Below, one piece after another: positions 1 to 12,200 of a stretch of DNA of 64,000 nt. Within the stretch, counting starts at the first letter, position 1, and each line of letters begins with the position of its first letter. The notes under the pieces were generated by a model. It worked only from the letters and a program-made list of their open reading frames with translations, was not told where the DNA came from and did no database searches. Position numbers and translations under genes: made by a program. Source of the DNA: Amoebophrya sp. A120 (taxonomy: Eukaryota > Sar > Dinophyceae > Syndiniales > Amoebophryaceae); assembly GCA_905178155.1 (NCBI GenBank), contig CAJINV010000004.1:11368542-11432541 (forward strand), written 5' to 3'.

Positions 1-421
1 TCACAGGCTCTGAGACTCCAGATCTCTAGTCATTCTGGGACCTACTTCCCACTCTGTATGGGTGCGATTTTATCAGGGACGGGGGTCCCTGGTAAAGTTT
101 TTATCTAGGTCGGAGCTCCTTGATAAAGTTTTGAACTAGGACGACGGTCCTTGATAAAGTCATCATCCAGGATTTGGCTAGGATCAGGACCATTCTGAGA
201 TCGGTCAAATCGGTACCGTGGGAGCCTGCGTAGGGATTTCATCTGGGACCCGGGTCCCTGGTAAAGATTTTACCAGGGTCGCCGGTCCTTGATAAAATCC
301 GAACCAAGAGAACCTGATTTGCTCAAATTCTTCATCATTTGCATTTGGAGGACAGGCATTTCGGGATCTCGTAGACGCTTCAGGCTTGCGCGGAGGTAGG
401 GCTTAGATCACATGACCAACA
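1..421 (-). repeat. 3' LTR of the copia element, cut by the window edge
   Basis: Position 1 corresponds to 5798 of the other LTR. On the minus strand it starts TGTTGG at 421. Internal words of the type CCTGGTAAAG and CCTTGATAAAG recur several times. If the right LTR begins at 5751, about 47 bases of this copy lie outside the window. Confidence 0.92.
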
Positions 422-430
422 CCCCTCCTC
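422..430 (-). other. Polypurine tract of the copia element
   Basis: Minus strand GAGGAGGGG directly precedes the TG start of the 3' LTR, the expected place for the plus-strand primer. Confidence 0.75.
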
Positions 431-515
431 AATCGATGCAGTCTGTAGCCCCTAAGAGTCCTACTCAACCATGTTCCTAAATAGATACAAAGTTGCATAA
501 ATTCCCCCTCTCGGG

Positions 516-1508
516 TCAAAATCCAAAGTCTACAGCGTACTCGTACAACACTAAAGCTACTCCACTATCATCGTAGAAACTAGTATAGAAAGAAGCATCA
601 AAATCATCCTCATCATCCGACTGGGCGCCAGGATGAGAAGAGTCACAGGAGATGACTGGATTGCTTTGTCTACGTGATGCAAAAGCAGCCTGCGCTGTGG
701 CACTGAGCATCCATTCCAGCTTCGTAAGCCCATCCGCCTTCATCAAATGCGTCGGGCAGAAGACTATACGACTGGCAGCATCTCGCACACGCAAATAGCG
801 AAGAGCGTAATGCCGTGACTTCGGTTTTGTGTCTGTGCTTTTGGCTGTAGCGATTGCGGATTGGTTGTCCACCCACAAGATGGCATCATCCAGGGACGGA
901 GATAAGCCGCACTGCGTTTCTACCATTCTGGTAGGGAGAGGAGCGAAGAAGTCAGCGAAGTCGTTCTGCTCACTGAGCACAATAATTTCAGAGGCTGCGA
1001 TATACTCGCTTTCCGCCGTCGAATACGCACGCACAGTCTGCCGATTGCTGCGCCAGCAGATCGGGAACCCGCGGTAGTACATAATCGAACCGGTGGCAGA
1101 ACGCATCGTCTTCAAGCAATTCGCGAATCCAGCATCAGAGAACAGGCTCAGACGTGGCACGTCCCTGCCCTCCGGCACTAACTTCTGATAAATCTCATTG
1201 AACGCCTCTTCCTCCTCTGGACTGTACGATAGTCCCACTTCCTTCGTTGTCAGGAGGAACTTTATCACTTTCCTACAGGCGTAAGCGATCCTTTTCGTGG
1301 CTGGTTTGCTCACGTAGCGAGCTAGAGAAGAAACCGGCACACAAATGTCAGGACGCGCAGTGGTCGCGATCCATTGCAACGCACCAACTACGGATCTGAG
1401 AGGATAATCCTTCAGCTCTTCAAGATCTTCTTCCGTCAGAGCTGACTCGTCAAAATTCGGAGAACGTACCGGCTTGCCAAGCGTGACAGCGAACTTGCTT
1501 CTTAGCAA
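516..1508 (-). pseudogene. copia pol: end of reverse transcriptase and RNase H
   Basis: 330-codon frame with the copia RNase H signatures SDAGFAN, AESEYIA, WVDNQSAI, SRHYALRYL and KADGLTK. It follows the catalytic reverse transcriptase frame with a frame change near 1490-1508. In an intact element it would degrade the RNA strand of the RNA-DNA hybrid during cDNA synthesis. It is a separate frame only because of indels upstream. Confidence 0.9.
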
Positions 1509-2115
1509 TTTTCTCTATATACTCCTCCATGGTCAAACGCACTGACTTGCGCTCCCTAGAGTAGTACACAATCGCCCCAAGGAAGTCGGACTTTTGCCAC
1601 TCGATACCATTGGAATCGGTAAAGAGCTCGACAGCTATCTCACGCCCGGGGACGCGCGACAGAGTCTTCTGCAATTCGGCACGAAGTTCAGCAAGATCAG
1701 GCCCGGCGATCAAGTTGTCGTCGACATAGACAGCAAGCTTGAGATATCTTCCTGGGTGCGATAGACTTGGCTTTCTCCACAAACCAGGCGCAGAAGGACA
1801 GGGCTCCCAACCTAACTCGGTCAAGATGCTCTCATACTTCTTGAACCAGGCTCGCGGTGCGTCCTTTAGCCCATAAAGCGCTTTGCGTAGCTTCACGACT
1901 GCCGTCTTGTGCTTTGCTGCCCAGATGGGTGGCAAGCGGCAATAGACGTCGCGATCGATCCAACAAGGCATTAAGGAACGCGCTATCGAGATCATGCGGG
2001 ATGACGTGATCACCGTCTGCGGCGGCAGATACCAGTAGCAAGCGATTAGCTGCATGCGAGACAACTGGCGCGAAGGTGTCAATGTCACCCGATCGATCAA
2101 GATTGCCAAGCACAC
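1450..2115 (-). pseudogene. copia pol: reverse transcriptase core
   Basis: Carries KALYGLKDAPRAWF and the catalytic YVDD box (VYVDDNLIAG), diagnostic of Ty1/copia reverse transcriptase. The start of the RT domain (FAPVVSHAANR, DLDSAFLNALL) lies in the preceding frame, so a frameshift falls near 1960-1990; the C-terminal part is in a third frame. Confidence 0.9.
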
Positions 2116-4108
2116 CGGCTCGAGCTTTATACGTCCCGTCGCGCTTAACGGTCAGCATGATAGCGATTGGAAGCACTTGCTTCGCGGTAGCTAGCTCCTC
2201 GTCAGAGGCTGGCTTCCACGTCTCATATGCTAGCAGACGAGCTTCCTCCCTGTCAGTTACCTTCTGCCACTTAGCTGCAAGCTCAGCGTCAGGCAATCTG
2301 ACAGCCTTCTCAGCGGAAAGATAAGTTTCCCAGGAGTCAGCATTCGTCAACATCGCTATGGCCTCGACGATCTCCTCACCATCGTCAAGCATGCCAATAG
2401 CGTTCCAATTCGCTGCGGCAAACGCCTCTGCGTTCTTCTTCAACTTTTCGAGCTGTGCTTTTGTGCGCCGAGAGCGTTTCTTCTTATCCTTGGCCCCTTT
2501 TGGACGTCCGCGGCCCGGCTTGGAGATGCGGTTGCCAGCCACAACCCTTGCCGGTGCGTGACGCACCCTAGCAGGACTAGAAGACGCTTCTCGAGCTTGT
2601 TCCCCTCCTCCACTGTTGCTCGCTGCGAGGTTCCCCTCCTCAGCTTGCGACAGTATAGGAGCTTCCGGGGACTCTGCTGGACCTTCTTCCTCTCTGTCCA
2701 GTGTCTCCACTTGAAGTTCTAATCCGGCGGTCGATTCCTCCGCGTGCCCCGCCCCATGAACCTCCAGGCGATGAGCCGAACTAGATTGCGAGTCTAGCCG
2801 TCCAAGCGCGGGTGGAACCGGCTGCGATGCGCCGCGTTGGAGATCTTCCAGGTAGTCCATCTGAACGAAGACTCCCTTCGAACTGGGTAGGAGCCAGCCA
2901 ATGCTCTTGACGAGTATATCCTCCCGAAACTTGACATCGCGAGTAGAATACTCGGCCCACCGATGCCCGTCTCTTGTCCGATCGTCTTGAACGAAGGTGC
3001 CCACGAGCCAGCCCGAAGACCTAGGACAAAGCCCGAGAAACACACCTCGACGAAAGGGCGGACTGAGCTTGGGACCTCCTTGTCCTTCTCTGTCCGTCTT
3101 GATTTGTTCACGAAAGTAAACAAGACAACCAAAACGCCTGAGCAGGCCAATGCCTTGCCTCGCACTGTTCCTTCCTGTCCTCTTCTCAAAGATCTCTATC
3201 GGAGTCCTTCCGTCATGCTCTGGCATCTTTGCATATTTATGCGGCAGCCGGTCCCAACAATCACCGCTGTAGACTATGGCATAGGACCACAGTCGGCGAT
3301 CGACGTGAACCAACAGTGTACGGCAGGAGCCGAACAGCGTCCGCATAAAACGCTCGCAAGTTCCGTCTTGCTCTGGATTGTGAGGAACAATTGGAGCGTC
3401 ACAGATCTGCAGCGATTGCATGACCTTGGTCATGTGCTCACTGCCCAGAACTGGCTCATTGTCCCGTCTCAGGAACCAAACGACCTTGTCATCCAAGGAC
3501 AATGACCAGTCTGCGCGAATGCCTTTGATAATATCTCCCAACTCCTCCACGCAGTCGCTCTTGTACAAAAGAGGCCTGACAAAACACTTCTTGATGGCGT
3601 CACAGATACCAACAAGGACACAGGTGTGCTTCATGATAGACATGGGCTCCACACCGACACCGAAGTCAAACGCTACTAATTTTAGTGGTTGAGGTTTATA
3701 ATTCTCAACGTTTCTCACTTTCGCATGTGGATTCCTCTGTCCTTTAGTTCTATCGCACTCGGGGCAACTGACGCTGAGCCCGTCCACATGGAAATGTCCA
3801 AGACGTCTGTGTAGCTCTAACTTAGTCAAGTAACAACTACTAGTAGATACCTCGGCGACAGACGTACAGACAAAGCCGTCCACAGCGTCTGCCTCCTGCA
3901 GGTCGAACAAGTTGCAACCAAGGACGGGAAGGCACATTCTGGGATGATTCTTTATGTCCAACACGCGGCCGGTACCAGTGTGAGCAATGGCTCCGCCGGT
4001 GCTGTGACAGGTAAGCTCCCATCCTACTTGTGACATGTTACCAACCTTCACCGAGCCAAGGCAAAATCCTATCAATATCCTTTGGCAGATCTTTGAAATA
4101 GACACCAT
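1832..4108 (-). pseudogene. copia pol: integrase and start of reverse transcriptase
   Basis: 758-codon frame. The N-terminal zinc-binding part has the H-x3-H of LHRRLGHFH followed by CPEC; the catalytic core follows with DFGVG, RRDNEP and the region PHNPEQDGTCERF. A basic, low-complexity linker (KPGRGRPKGAKDKKKRSRR) leads to the first RT blocks. Protease sits in another frame just upstream. In an intact element this protein would insert the cDNA into the host genome. Confidence 0.9.
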
Positions 4109-4379
4109 GTCGCAGGTTTAATTGGTTGGGTTGCAATTCTCCTATAAATCCATCCCGTGCGCCAGCTGTTCCGTTGATGGTACAGCGTCGGCCCGTGATG
4201 TTCTTAAAATCATCAGCGTGCTTCGATAAGTATCTATTTGCACAGCTGTCAACTAGGTTTACCTGCTTTACACCTAGGTAACTGGCTGCACAATAATCAA
4301 CAACAGACAACATGGTAGCAGCAGAGTTAACCGAATCTACGAAACTCTTGCAATACACTTCATCCTCCTCAAAATTCAA
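4038..4379 (-). pseudogene. copia pol: protease region
   Basis: 113-codon frame between gag and integrase containing NLVDSCANRYLS, in the position of the copia aspartic protease active site, where D-[ST]-G is usual. The Cys after Ser is atypical. A frame change near 4080-4100 joins it to the integrase frame. Assigned mainly by position, so the catalytic reading is tentative. Confidence 0.6.
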
Positions 4380-4415
4380 CCAACATCTTCCCCGTTCCGG
4401 ATCTTGATCCTCGTC

Positions 4416-5342
4416 TCAGCTCGGTCCGGGCTTGCCGGATCCCGATCCAGCGCTAGCTTCATGCCAGACCCAGGCACCGCCCCAGTCCTGGTAGACCGTA
4501 GGTTCACCGAAACCGGTGTACGCGTTGCCCCCTCCTTTGCCTTTGCCTTTGGGTTTCCCACCCGTAGACGCAGCAGCGGTAGGACACTCCCACGCGTAGT
4601 GACCCCAGTCATCGCACTTGTAGCACTGAGTATTCTTCTTGTACTCCTTGAACTTCTTGCCCTTCTTGCCCTTCCCCTTCTTGCGGGTAGAAGGATCACC
4701 GCCCTGGCTTGCGTGGACTTCGGCGGTAATTTTCTTTTTCAGTTTAGCCTTGAACCGCTTGAGAGCAGTCTGAGACATGAAAGCTTTACCGTCCTCATCG
4801 TTACCACTAGCCTGGGGGCGCTTCTTGGAAGTGGCAGTCTTGTCCTCGTCGTACTCAACCGCCGGGAACGCCTTGCCGAAGCTGGAGTTCTCCACCTTGT
4901 ACTCACCGCCCTTGATCATGGCCTGCAGACGGGTCGCCAACTTGTCACCCATCTGCTGCATCGTCAGCTGGGCACCGTCCTCGACCATGCGCGCGATCGT
5001 GTCCTTGAAACCCTTGGAAAACATCTTGGGCAGGTAGTCTAAGATGTTCTGGACCTGTCGATCTTCAGGAGCACGGGCGAGGTCGGACGGAAACACCGCA
5101 GGGGACTGATCCATGACGCGCTTGACCTTGGCGAGAAAGGAAGGCGGGTCCTGAGGTTGGTCGCGGTCATCGAACTTCATCGATTCGAGACACGCGCCGC
5201 GGATTTTCTGCTGGGTCCTGTTCTGCTGGTTGTAATGACCTTCATCACGCAGCTCCAAATACAACTCTCCGGCATTCAGAATGTTATAACTCGGGCGAGC
5301 GTGCAGCCAGGTCTTACAAGAACCAGTCAAGGACTTCAGCAT
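4416..5342 (-). pseudogene. copia gag with CCHC zinc knuckle
   Basis: 308-codon frame, Gag-like, with a lysine-rich tract and one CX2CX4HX4C knuckle (CYKCDDWGHYAWEC) near the C-terminus for RNA binding, followed by a glycine- and lysine-rich tail. Its stop separates it from the protease frame. The N-terminal piece is in another frame (5351-5554). Confidence 0.85.
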
Positions 5343-5350
5343 CGCGGCTT

Positions 5351-5554
5351 TCAGGTTGCGCCATTTCTGAGCAACCGTCTCAGCCTGCTGACCGACTCCT
5401 CCGGGGAGACCGGGCTGACCGAGATGGACGCGACGTTGTCGAAGTAAACGCCTAGTCCGAGGCGCTCGACCTCCTCACGGACAGAGCGATCCCATTCGAT
5501 CCAGCCAGTCGCATCCGGCAGCTTCGCAGTGATCTCTGCGGATACCGCAGTCAT
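5351..5554 (-). pseudogene. copia gag, N-terminal piece
   Basis: 67 codons starting with ATG just inside the 5' LTR; it shifts frame into the main gag frame near 5345-5380. No domain is recognised; assigned by position. Confidence 0.65.
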
Positions 5555-5750
5555 CTTGTTTTCTTAATGAATCTACTGTCACTAGTGTAAAGTAGCACAG
5601 ATTGGCGCCTAAGTCGCAACGCAGTGTTGGACTTTGAACACACCTGCCACACTGAGTGACCAAAGCTTCTACCTTCAAGAGGTCCCTAACACGTTCAAAC
5701 ACTTCAATCTCTCAGCAGACAGGGCGAAAGCCTCTGGCTGCGTTGCATCC

Positions 5751-6218
5751 TGTGAGGATTCATCAATCAAGGTTCATCATAGACATCATTCCACTCATCA
5801 CAGGCTCTGAGACTCCAGATCTCTAGTCATTCTGGGACCTACTTCCCACTCTGTATGGGTGCGATTTTATCAGGGACGGGGGTCCCTGGTAAAGTTTTTA
5901 TCTAGGTCGGAGCTCCTTGATAAAGTTTTGACCTAGGACGACGGTCCTTGATAACGTCATCATCCAGGATTTGGCTAGGATCTGGACCATTCTGAGATCG
6001 GTCAAATCGGTACCGTGGGAGCCTGCGTAGGGATTTCATCTGGGACCCGGGTCCCTGGTAAAGATTTTACCAGGGTCGCCGGTCCTTGATAAAATCCGAA
6101 CCAAGAGAGCCTGATTTGCTCAAATTCTTCATCATTTGCATTTGGAGGACAGGCATTTCGGGATCTCGTAGAAGCTTCAGTCTTGCGTGGAGGTAGGGTT
6201 TAGATCACATGACCAACA
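5751..6218 (-). repeat. 5' LTR of the copia element
   Basis: About 98 percent identical to 1-421 over the shared part. The minus-strand start TGTTGG is at 6218; the other end is inferred from a TG at 5751. I could not identify a tRNA primer site beside it. Confidence 0.85.
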
Positions 6219-6277
6219 TATTCCTATATACTGAAATTGCCTTTGCGTGTGGGACAGGTACTTTTATCACCTTGATA
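6219..6277 (-). mobile_element. Introner end interrupted by the copia element
   Basis: The end reads TATCAAGGTGATAAAAGTAC on the minus strand, a typical introner start, directly after the gene 2 exon. Its other end lies beyond the retrotransposon and outside the window, so the copia element inserted into an intron. Confidence 0.7.
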
Positions 6278-9200
6278 TCGTGTGGTCGCAGCTCTCGCAC
6301 GTGATAGTGCCGCTCGTCGTGCACGCTGCCCCCGTTGCGGCCTTCCCATTGCTGCAGCTGCAAATCTTTTGTGGACTACAAACGTGTCTGGTTCTGGATA
6401 ACAAGAATGCAGAATTGTAATCCTGTAATTTGAGGTACGGGCTTTTGCTTTTTATTTCATCCTTGCATGGCTGTAGATTTGATTCTGTGATGCATTTTGG
6501 GACTTTGACTTTGCCTTTCATTATCGTTTGTATAGTATGTCGAAAATAATGCCATTTTTCATGCGTAATACGCAAAATGAACAGAGCTCTCAAAAAAAAC
6601 TGTCATGTTTGCTTACTTTTGGGCGTCCTAGTCTGTGGATCACCAACGAAAGATAAGGGGGGCCACCTGCGTTCCAAACGACCAAGACACATTTGCAGTA
6701 GATAGATTTTGGAAGCAGTGAAAGTTCGTGTCAAGGGTGAAGCCCGCATTGTCGCAGGCGGCGCAAATGTGCGAATCGTGAACGCTGCAGGAGATAATCT
6801 GGGTAGGTCCCGCTTGGACGCCGTTTATGCATTGCAAAAGAAATTCTCACTCTGGCTCAGACAGGAATAAACTGCATACGTAGATCCAGAAAGATAAGCT
6901 CAATTTGGTTTCCAGGCTCATTCACGATCCCCTCCCGCTACTTTGCGCGGCTTTTATACTACGACTCCTTCATGAAAATGCCACGCATTATTCGTGGTCA
7001 TCTAGAAGCACTGCAAGAGCAATTCCTTCGCGCATACACTAAAAGTACAGCAAGAATACTTTTGCAGGGGATACCGTTGTCGCAGCGGCAAATGTTTTGC
7101 TTGCAGTGGCCGTTTTCCAAACGATAATTTGCCGGGTCGTCACAGCTCTCACAAATGTGACCCCCGTCGGCTGTGCAAGCGCTGCCGGTAGCTGGAGCTC
7201 CGTCATCACACTTGCAGACATTCTGCACGCAGCGGTTGGTGCCATCGCTTTCGCCCACGATGCGATATCCGTCGTTGTCGCACTTGCTGCAAATATTGCC
7301 ACCATTGATGGTACACAGCGGACCTGTTTCAGCATCTCCGTTTTCGCAGTCGCAGACATTCTGCAGGCACTTCTCGTTCTCAAGTCGGTAGCCGTTGTCG
7401 ACGCAACGCGTGCAAATTTCTTCACCGTCGCTGGTGCACGCGGCACCGGTAGCAGCGACTCCATCGTCACAGCTACATACGTTTGGCTTGCACAGCTTGG
7501 CCACGGCGTCCAGGTGGAACCCGTCAGCCGAATTGCAGGACTTGCATACCTGCTTGTTGTGCTGGACGCAACTCGGGTCGCCGGGGTCAACCGCGTCTCC
7601 ATTCGTGCACTTGCACTCGTTCTTGATGCAAGTGTGATTGAAAAGCCGATACCCGGCATCACAGCTTTTGCAGATGGTCGCACCGTCCGCGGTGCAGTTC
7701 GCGCCCGTGGCTTGCGTGCCACCCGGACAGCTGCACTGATTGAGGGCGCAGGAGTAGGTGTGCGCATCGAAGTGATACCCTGCTGCGGTGCACGCCGTGC
7801 AGTTTTGCGTGCTACCGTCTTCGTCGCACCCTGCGCCCGTCTTCGGCACCCCGCGGTCGCATTTGCACGTGCGTAGCTTGCACTCGTCGCTACCGTCAGC
7901 AGCTGTGCCAGTGTAGTAGTCTTCGTGGCTGCAGTCGGTACACTTTTCCGTATTGTTCTGCGGGCATTCCGGTCCCGAAGCGGGCGTGCCTGTGAGGCAG
8001 TAGCATAAGTTGGGCGAGCAGATCGTTTTTGTCGGATCGGTCGGGTCGGCTTCGCTGTGGTAACCATCATTACACACATCGCAGTCGGGCGTATTATGCA
8101 CGTCACACGCGGTGCCCGTCGTACCCGACCCGAAGTCGCAGACGCACTGCTTTTCCACGCAGGCCCCGTCTTTCAGAACCGTTCCTGCGGTTGCGCAAGA
8201 GGTGCAGAACGGAGTGGCGTCGACGTCGCAATCCGTGCCCTCCGCTGCGTCGCCAGAGGCGCAGGTGCACTGATTTAGTACGCAGTCGGTGCCCTCCAGG
8301 TGGGACCCATTGTCGCAGGTGTCGCACAGATTCGCGTTGTTGGCCGTGCAGTTTTCGCCTGACTTCGGATCGCCGTTGGCGCAAAGACACACATTTTGGA
8401 AACACTTCTTGTCCGCATCCAGCGTGTAGCCAGCATTTTTGCAACGCGCGCAGATGTCCCCGCCGTCTTCCGTGCAGTCGGACCCTGTGGCGGAATCTCC
8501 ATTGAGGCAATCGCAAATATTTTCCAAACAGTGGCCGTTCTTCAAGCGATAACCGTCGTCATCGCACCGCACACAAGTGTTCGACCCGTCTTGTTTGCAG
8601 GCTGGTCCTATCGAATGCAAATACTTTCTATATGTACTTATGGGTCTGGAGAGGTGCAGCAAATTTCTGTTGCTGAGTCTTGCATATTACCATAGATACA
8701 CAGTGGTCGCTTATACGGCAGTACGGCATAACGAGTTAGTTTTACGGCACTTCTTGCAAATTCTGACTCATTCGCCAATCGCATGATACCAAATATAGCC
8801 GCCGAGGCGGGGGTAGTGAGGTCGCGCGGGGTCTTTTTGACTGGACGACGCCGGGTCTTTTTGCTCTTTTCAGAGGAGAAACGCTCTCCCGCACGCTATG
8901 GCCCCACAAGGGCCTCCGCCAGGGTCGGCCCTTTGGGCCCCCCAAATCGGGCCCACAGCGTGCGGGTTGGCTTGCTGCTTTTGGCGGGATTCCCGTCCTT
9001 TGGCTTTTTTTGTTGAAAAGCCGCGCCCCTGCCGCCTCCTGAATCGAAACGCTTTCCCGCATGCTATAGCCACCCCAGGGCCCCCACCAAGCCCGGCCCA
9101 ATGGGCCCCCAAAATCGGGCCCATAGCATGCGGGTTAGCTTTTAGCTTTTGGCGAGCTTTCCGCTTTTTGTTTTTTTTTTGTAAAAAGTCGCAACTTTTT

Positions 9201-12200
9201 CCCTGCTCCCCGCCTTACAAATGCCCGATTTTGGTGGCCGGCTTTGCGGCCTTCAAAAGTTGGCCAAAATGGGGCCCATACCATGCGGATTCAGGGTTTT
9301 TGTCAGCTTGGCATTTTTTGGGCGTCCCTTTTTGGGCGCCCCAAATCGCCAGAAACCAAGGCGGCGGGCGCCTCGGAAGGGCGCCCCTTTTGCCGGCTCC
9401 CCTGCGTCGTTTTATCCAGTGCGAATCGATAGAATCCGCTCGGGCTTGTTTGATGGCAAAGCCCCGGCCGCTTGATAAGTGAAAACTTTTTATGCTCAAA
9501 AACACTTCCGGCCGCTTGAAAACTGCCGGTCGTTTTGCATAAGACATGTCAAAAAGATCGCTAGATTAGAACGTTCGTGACCTCACTACATACTACTGCC
9601 TTCCAACACGTCAAAAAATCTCGCCACTCATCTCCATGCATCAACACAGATCGTGTTGCTCTCCGAGTCTCGCATTTCACAAATGATCCACACCCAGACA
9701 TATTAAATATTTGCAGTGCATAGGCCCCGTCGCAGCGTCCCCGTGGTCGCACGTGCAGATATCGCACGAAAAGACTGCTTCTCTGCGACTGCGACAGTCT
9801 TTTTTGCATGAATGGCATGACAGGTTTGTCACTCACGACAAAGTAGAAATTAGAAAATTTGTCATGCGCGCTTGATCGTACTTTACTACAACGGAATAAC
9901 AATAAATGGTGCACAGCTAGAAATACCCTTCTTTCCATTTCGCCCAGCACAGCTACTCCCAGTTCTATCTGTGTTGCATGTTCTGCATCGCAAGTTCGCG
10001 GTGAAACAGTTCTTTTGGTGGATAGCATTGGTTCTGGATGCAATGGAAGCTGGCGTCGAGGGTGAAGCCCTCGTTGTCGCACTCCGAGCACATGTATGAA
10101 TTCCAAATATGTCTGGTGTTCTGGAAACAAGACCTTCATACTGCCCAGAGGTAAGAACGACTTGAAATTGAAAGATGTAATATGTACAGTGAGAACTAGG
10201 ACGTCCCCTAGCATGCGAAGCTAAAACTATATTGAGCAGTTCGCGCATTATAACACACTTCTCGCGTCTGGTCTGCTGGATGAATGCACACGTTTGCCAT
10301 GCAGTTGTTGCATGACCCCGAAACTCTCCTCTGGCATGCAAGCAATAGCATCACGGGTGTCAAGGAGGTCTCTCATTTTCAATTCCTGGTCGTATTCCGC
10401 ATGAGAAATCCCTGATTTTGATCAAAATACTTTTGCCGTCCACACATCATGACAGGTTTTTGTGTGATCTAAAATACGCATCACAAGTGTGCACTCTTCC
10501 CGACCCAGATAACGACAACATATTTGCAATGCATAGCATGTGCGAATTGTGACTGCTGCAAGCCACGGCCGTTCCCGGCCCCGCGGGGCTTCCGTCTACG
10601 CAGGTGCACGAGTTCTGTTTGCACTCATCGCCCTCCAGCCGGAAGTTGTGCGGATCGTGACAGCTGGCACAGATGTTGGCGTTGTCGTGCGTGCAATCAG
10701 ACCCGGTCGCCGGTTCACCACCCGTACAGTGACAAGAATTTGACACGCATTCGTTGGTACCATCCGCGACGTTCTCTACGACGTGATACCCCTGGTCGCA
10801 CGCCTTGCAGATGTTGCCCTGGTGGATATCCACCTGAATAGAAACGTCCCCACCCCGAAGTCCTCAAGCTCTTCATTTTGCCACACAAACCAACAACCTT
10901 TATGTGTTGCGAGTAACAGACTTAGCCTCGCATTGCAGTAGTACTTAGCAAGTCAGCCACATCGCAAATTGATCTCCTGAAGATGGTGGTTCATCTAGCG
11001 CGACGAAATTCAAAACACCACTAGAAAATACTTCTCATGGGGCTGCGCACCATCATCATCAGCATCATCATTGAGTGGATCGTTTGCGCATGAGAAACAT
11101 TTTAGGCATGCAGGGAGGTCCACCGTGGGGACGTTTTTACAAGACAAGCATCGGGAGACGGGGACGTTTTTACACAGGTTAGTGGACCGTGCAGTTCGCA
11201 CCCGTCGCACGCTCCCCGTTTGCACACTCGCAGGTGTTCTTCTTGCACTCCTTGTTGGCGGTTAGGCGATAGCCCGCGTTCTTGCATCCCTCACAATTGA
11301 TTGCCTTGTCGACTGTGCAATTTTCGTCCTTCGCTGCGTCTCCGTTGGGGCATCGGCAGACTTTCGGCTCACAGGCGTCGTCTGCAGTCAGCGTGAACCC
11401 GGCGTGCAAGCAGGAAGCACAGATATTCGCCCCGTTGGCAGTACAGTTGGCCCCCGTGGCCGGGGTTCCGACCGACTTCCCCTCGTCGTTGTCGCACGTG
11501 CACAGGTTCTGTTCACAGTGTTTCTCCAACCCACTGGGGCCCGCGACATCGACGAGGCGCAGTCCGTCGTGGTCGCAGCGTGCGCAGACCTCGATTCCCT
11601 CCGTGTGGCACGAGGCGCCGATTACGGGCTCCCCGCCCGAGTTGCAGGTGCACACGTTCGGGATACACCGAGGCTCGGTCCCGTTTTTTTTGTAACCCAG
11701 GTCGCAGGCGTCCGCCGCGCTGTCGCAGATGTGCCCGTCGGCCTCGGTGCACTCCGGCCCGGTGGCCGCTCTGCCGTGGTCGCAGGTGCACGACGTTGGA
11801 TAGCACTTTTTGTCTGCCACGTGAAACGCATAACCCTGGTGGCAGCCGGTCTCTGCGCAAATGTGCGCGTTGTTAGTCGCGCAAGCAGTGCCAGAGGCGC
11901 TTGCACCGTTGTCGCACCAACAGTGGTTCGGCTCGCAGTGGTCGTCTTCGAGGTGAAAGCCCGGATCGCAGGCACGGCAAATGTTGTCTCCGTGGCCGGT
12001 GCAGTGCTCTCCGTCCGCCTCGGTGCCGTTTTCACAGTCGCACTCGTTCTGCGAGCATTTGTGCAAGGCATTCACGTGCTCGTACGCAAATTTGCAGGCT
12101 GTGCAGATGTGCGCGTTATCGCTAGTACACAACGACCCGGTCGCCGGCGTTCCGTCGTCGCAGAAGCAAGAATTCTGCACGCAGACGTCACCTTCAATGC

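Larger units (their letters stand above)
1..6218 (-). mobile_element. Ty1/copia-type LTR retrotransposon, degenerate
   Basis: Two direct repeats (1-421 and about 5751-6218) flank gag, protease, integrase, reverse transcriptase and RNase H reading frames, all on the minus strand and in the order typical of Ty1/copia (integrase before reverse transcriptase). A purine tract on the minus strand (422-430) directly abuts the left LTR, as expected for second-strand priming. The coding part changes frame at least four times, so no intact polyprotein is encoded as sequenced, yet the LTR copies differ at only about eight of 421 positions. It lies inside the introner that follows the last visible exon of gene 2. 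The left target-site copy is outside the window; the right flank is TATTC. Confidence 0.93.

Noticed and set aside
7097-8505. Long plus-strand open frames opposite the cysteine modules
   Set aside because: They are antisense shadows of GC-rich repeats; the minus frame has regular Cys spacing and joins its neighbours in frame.
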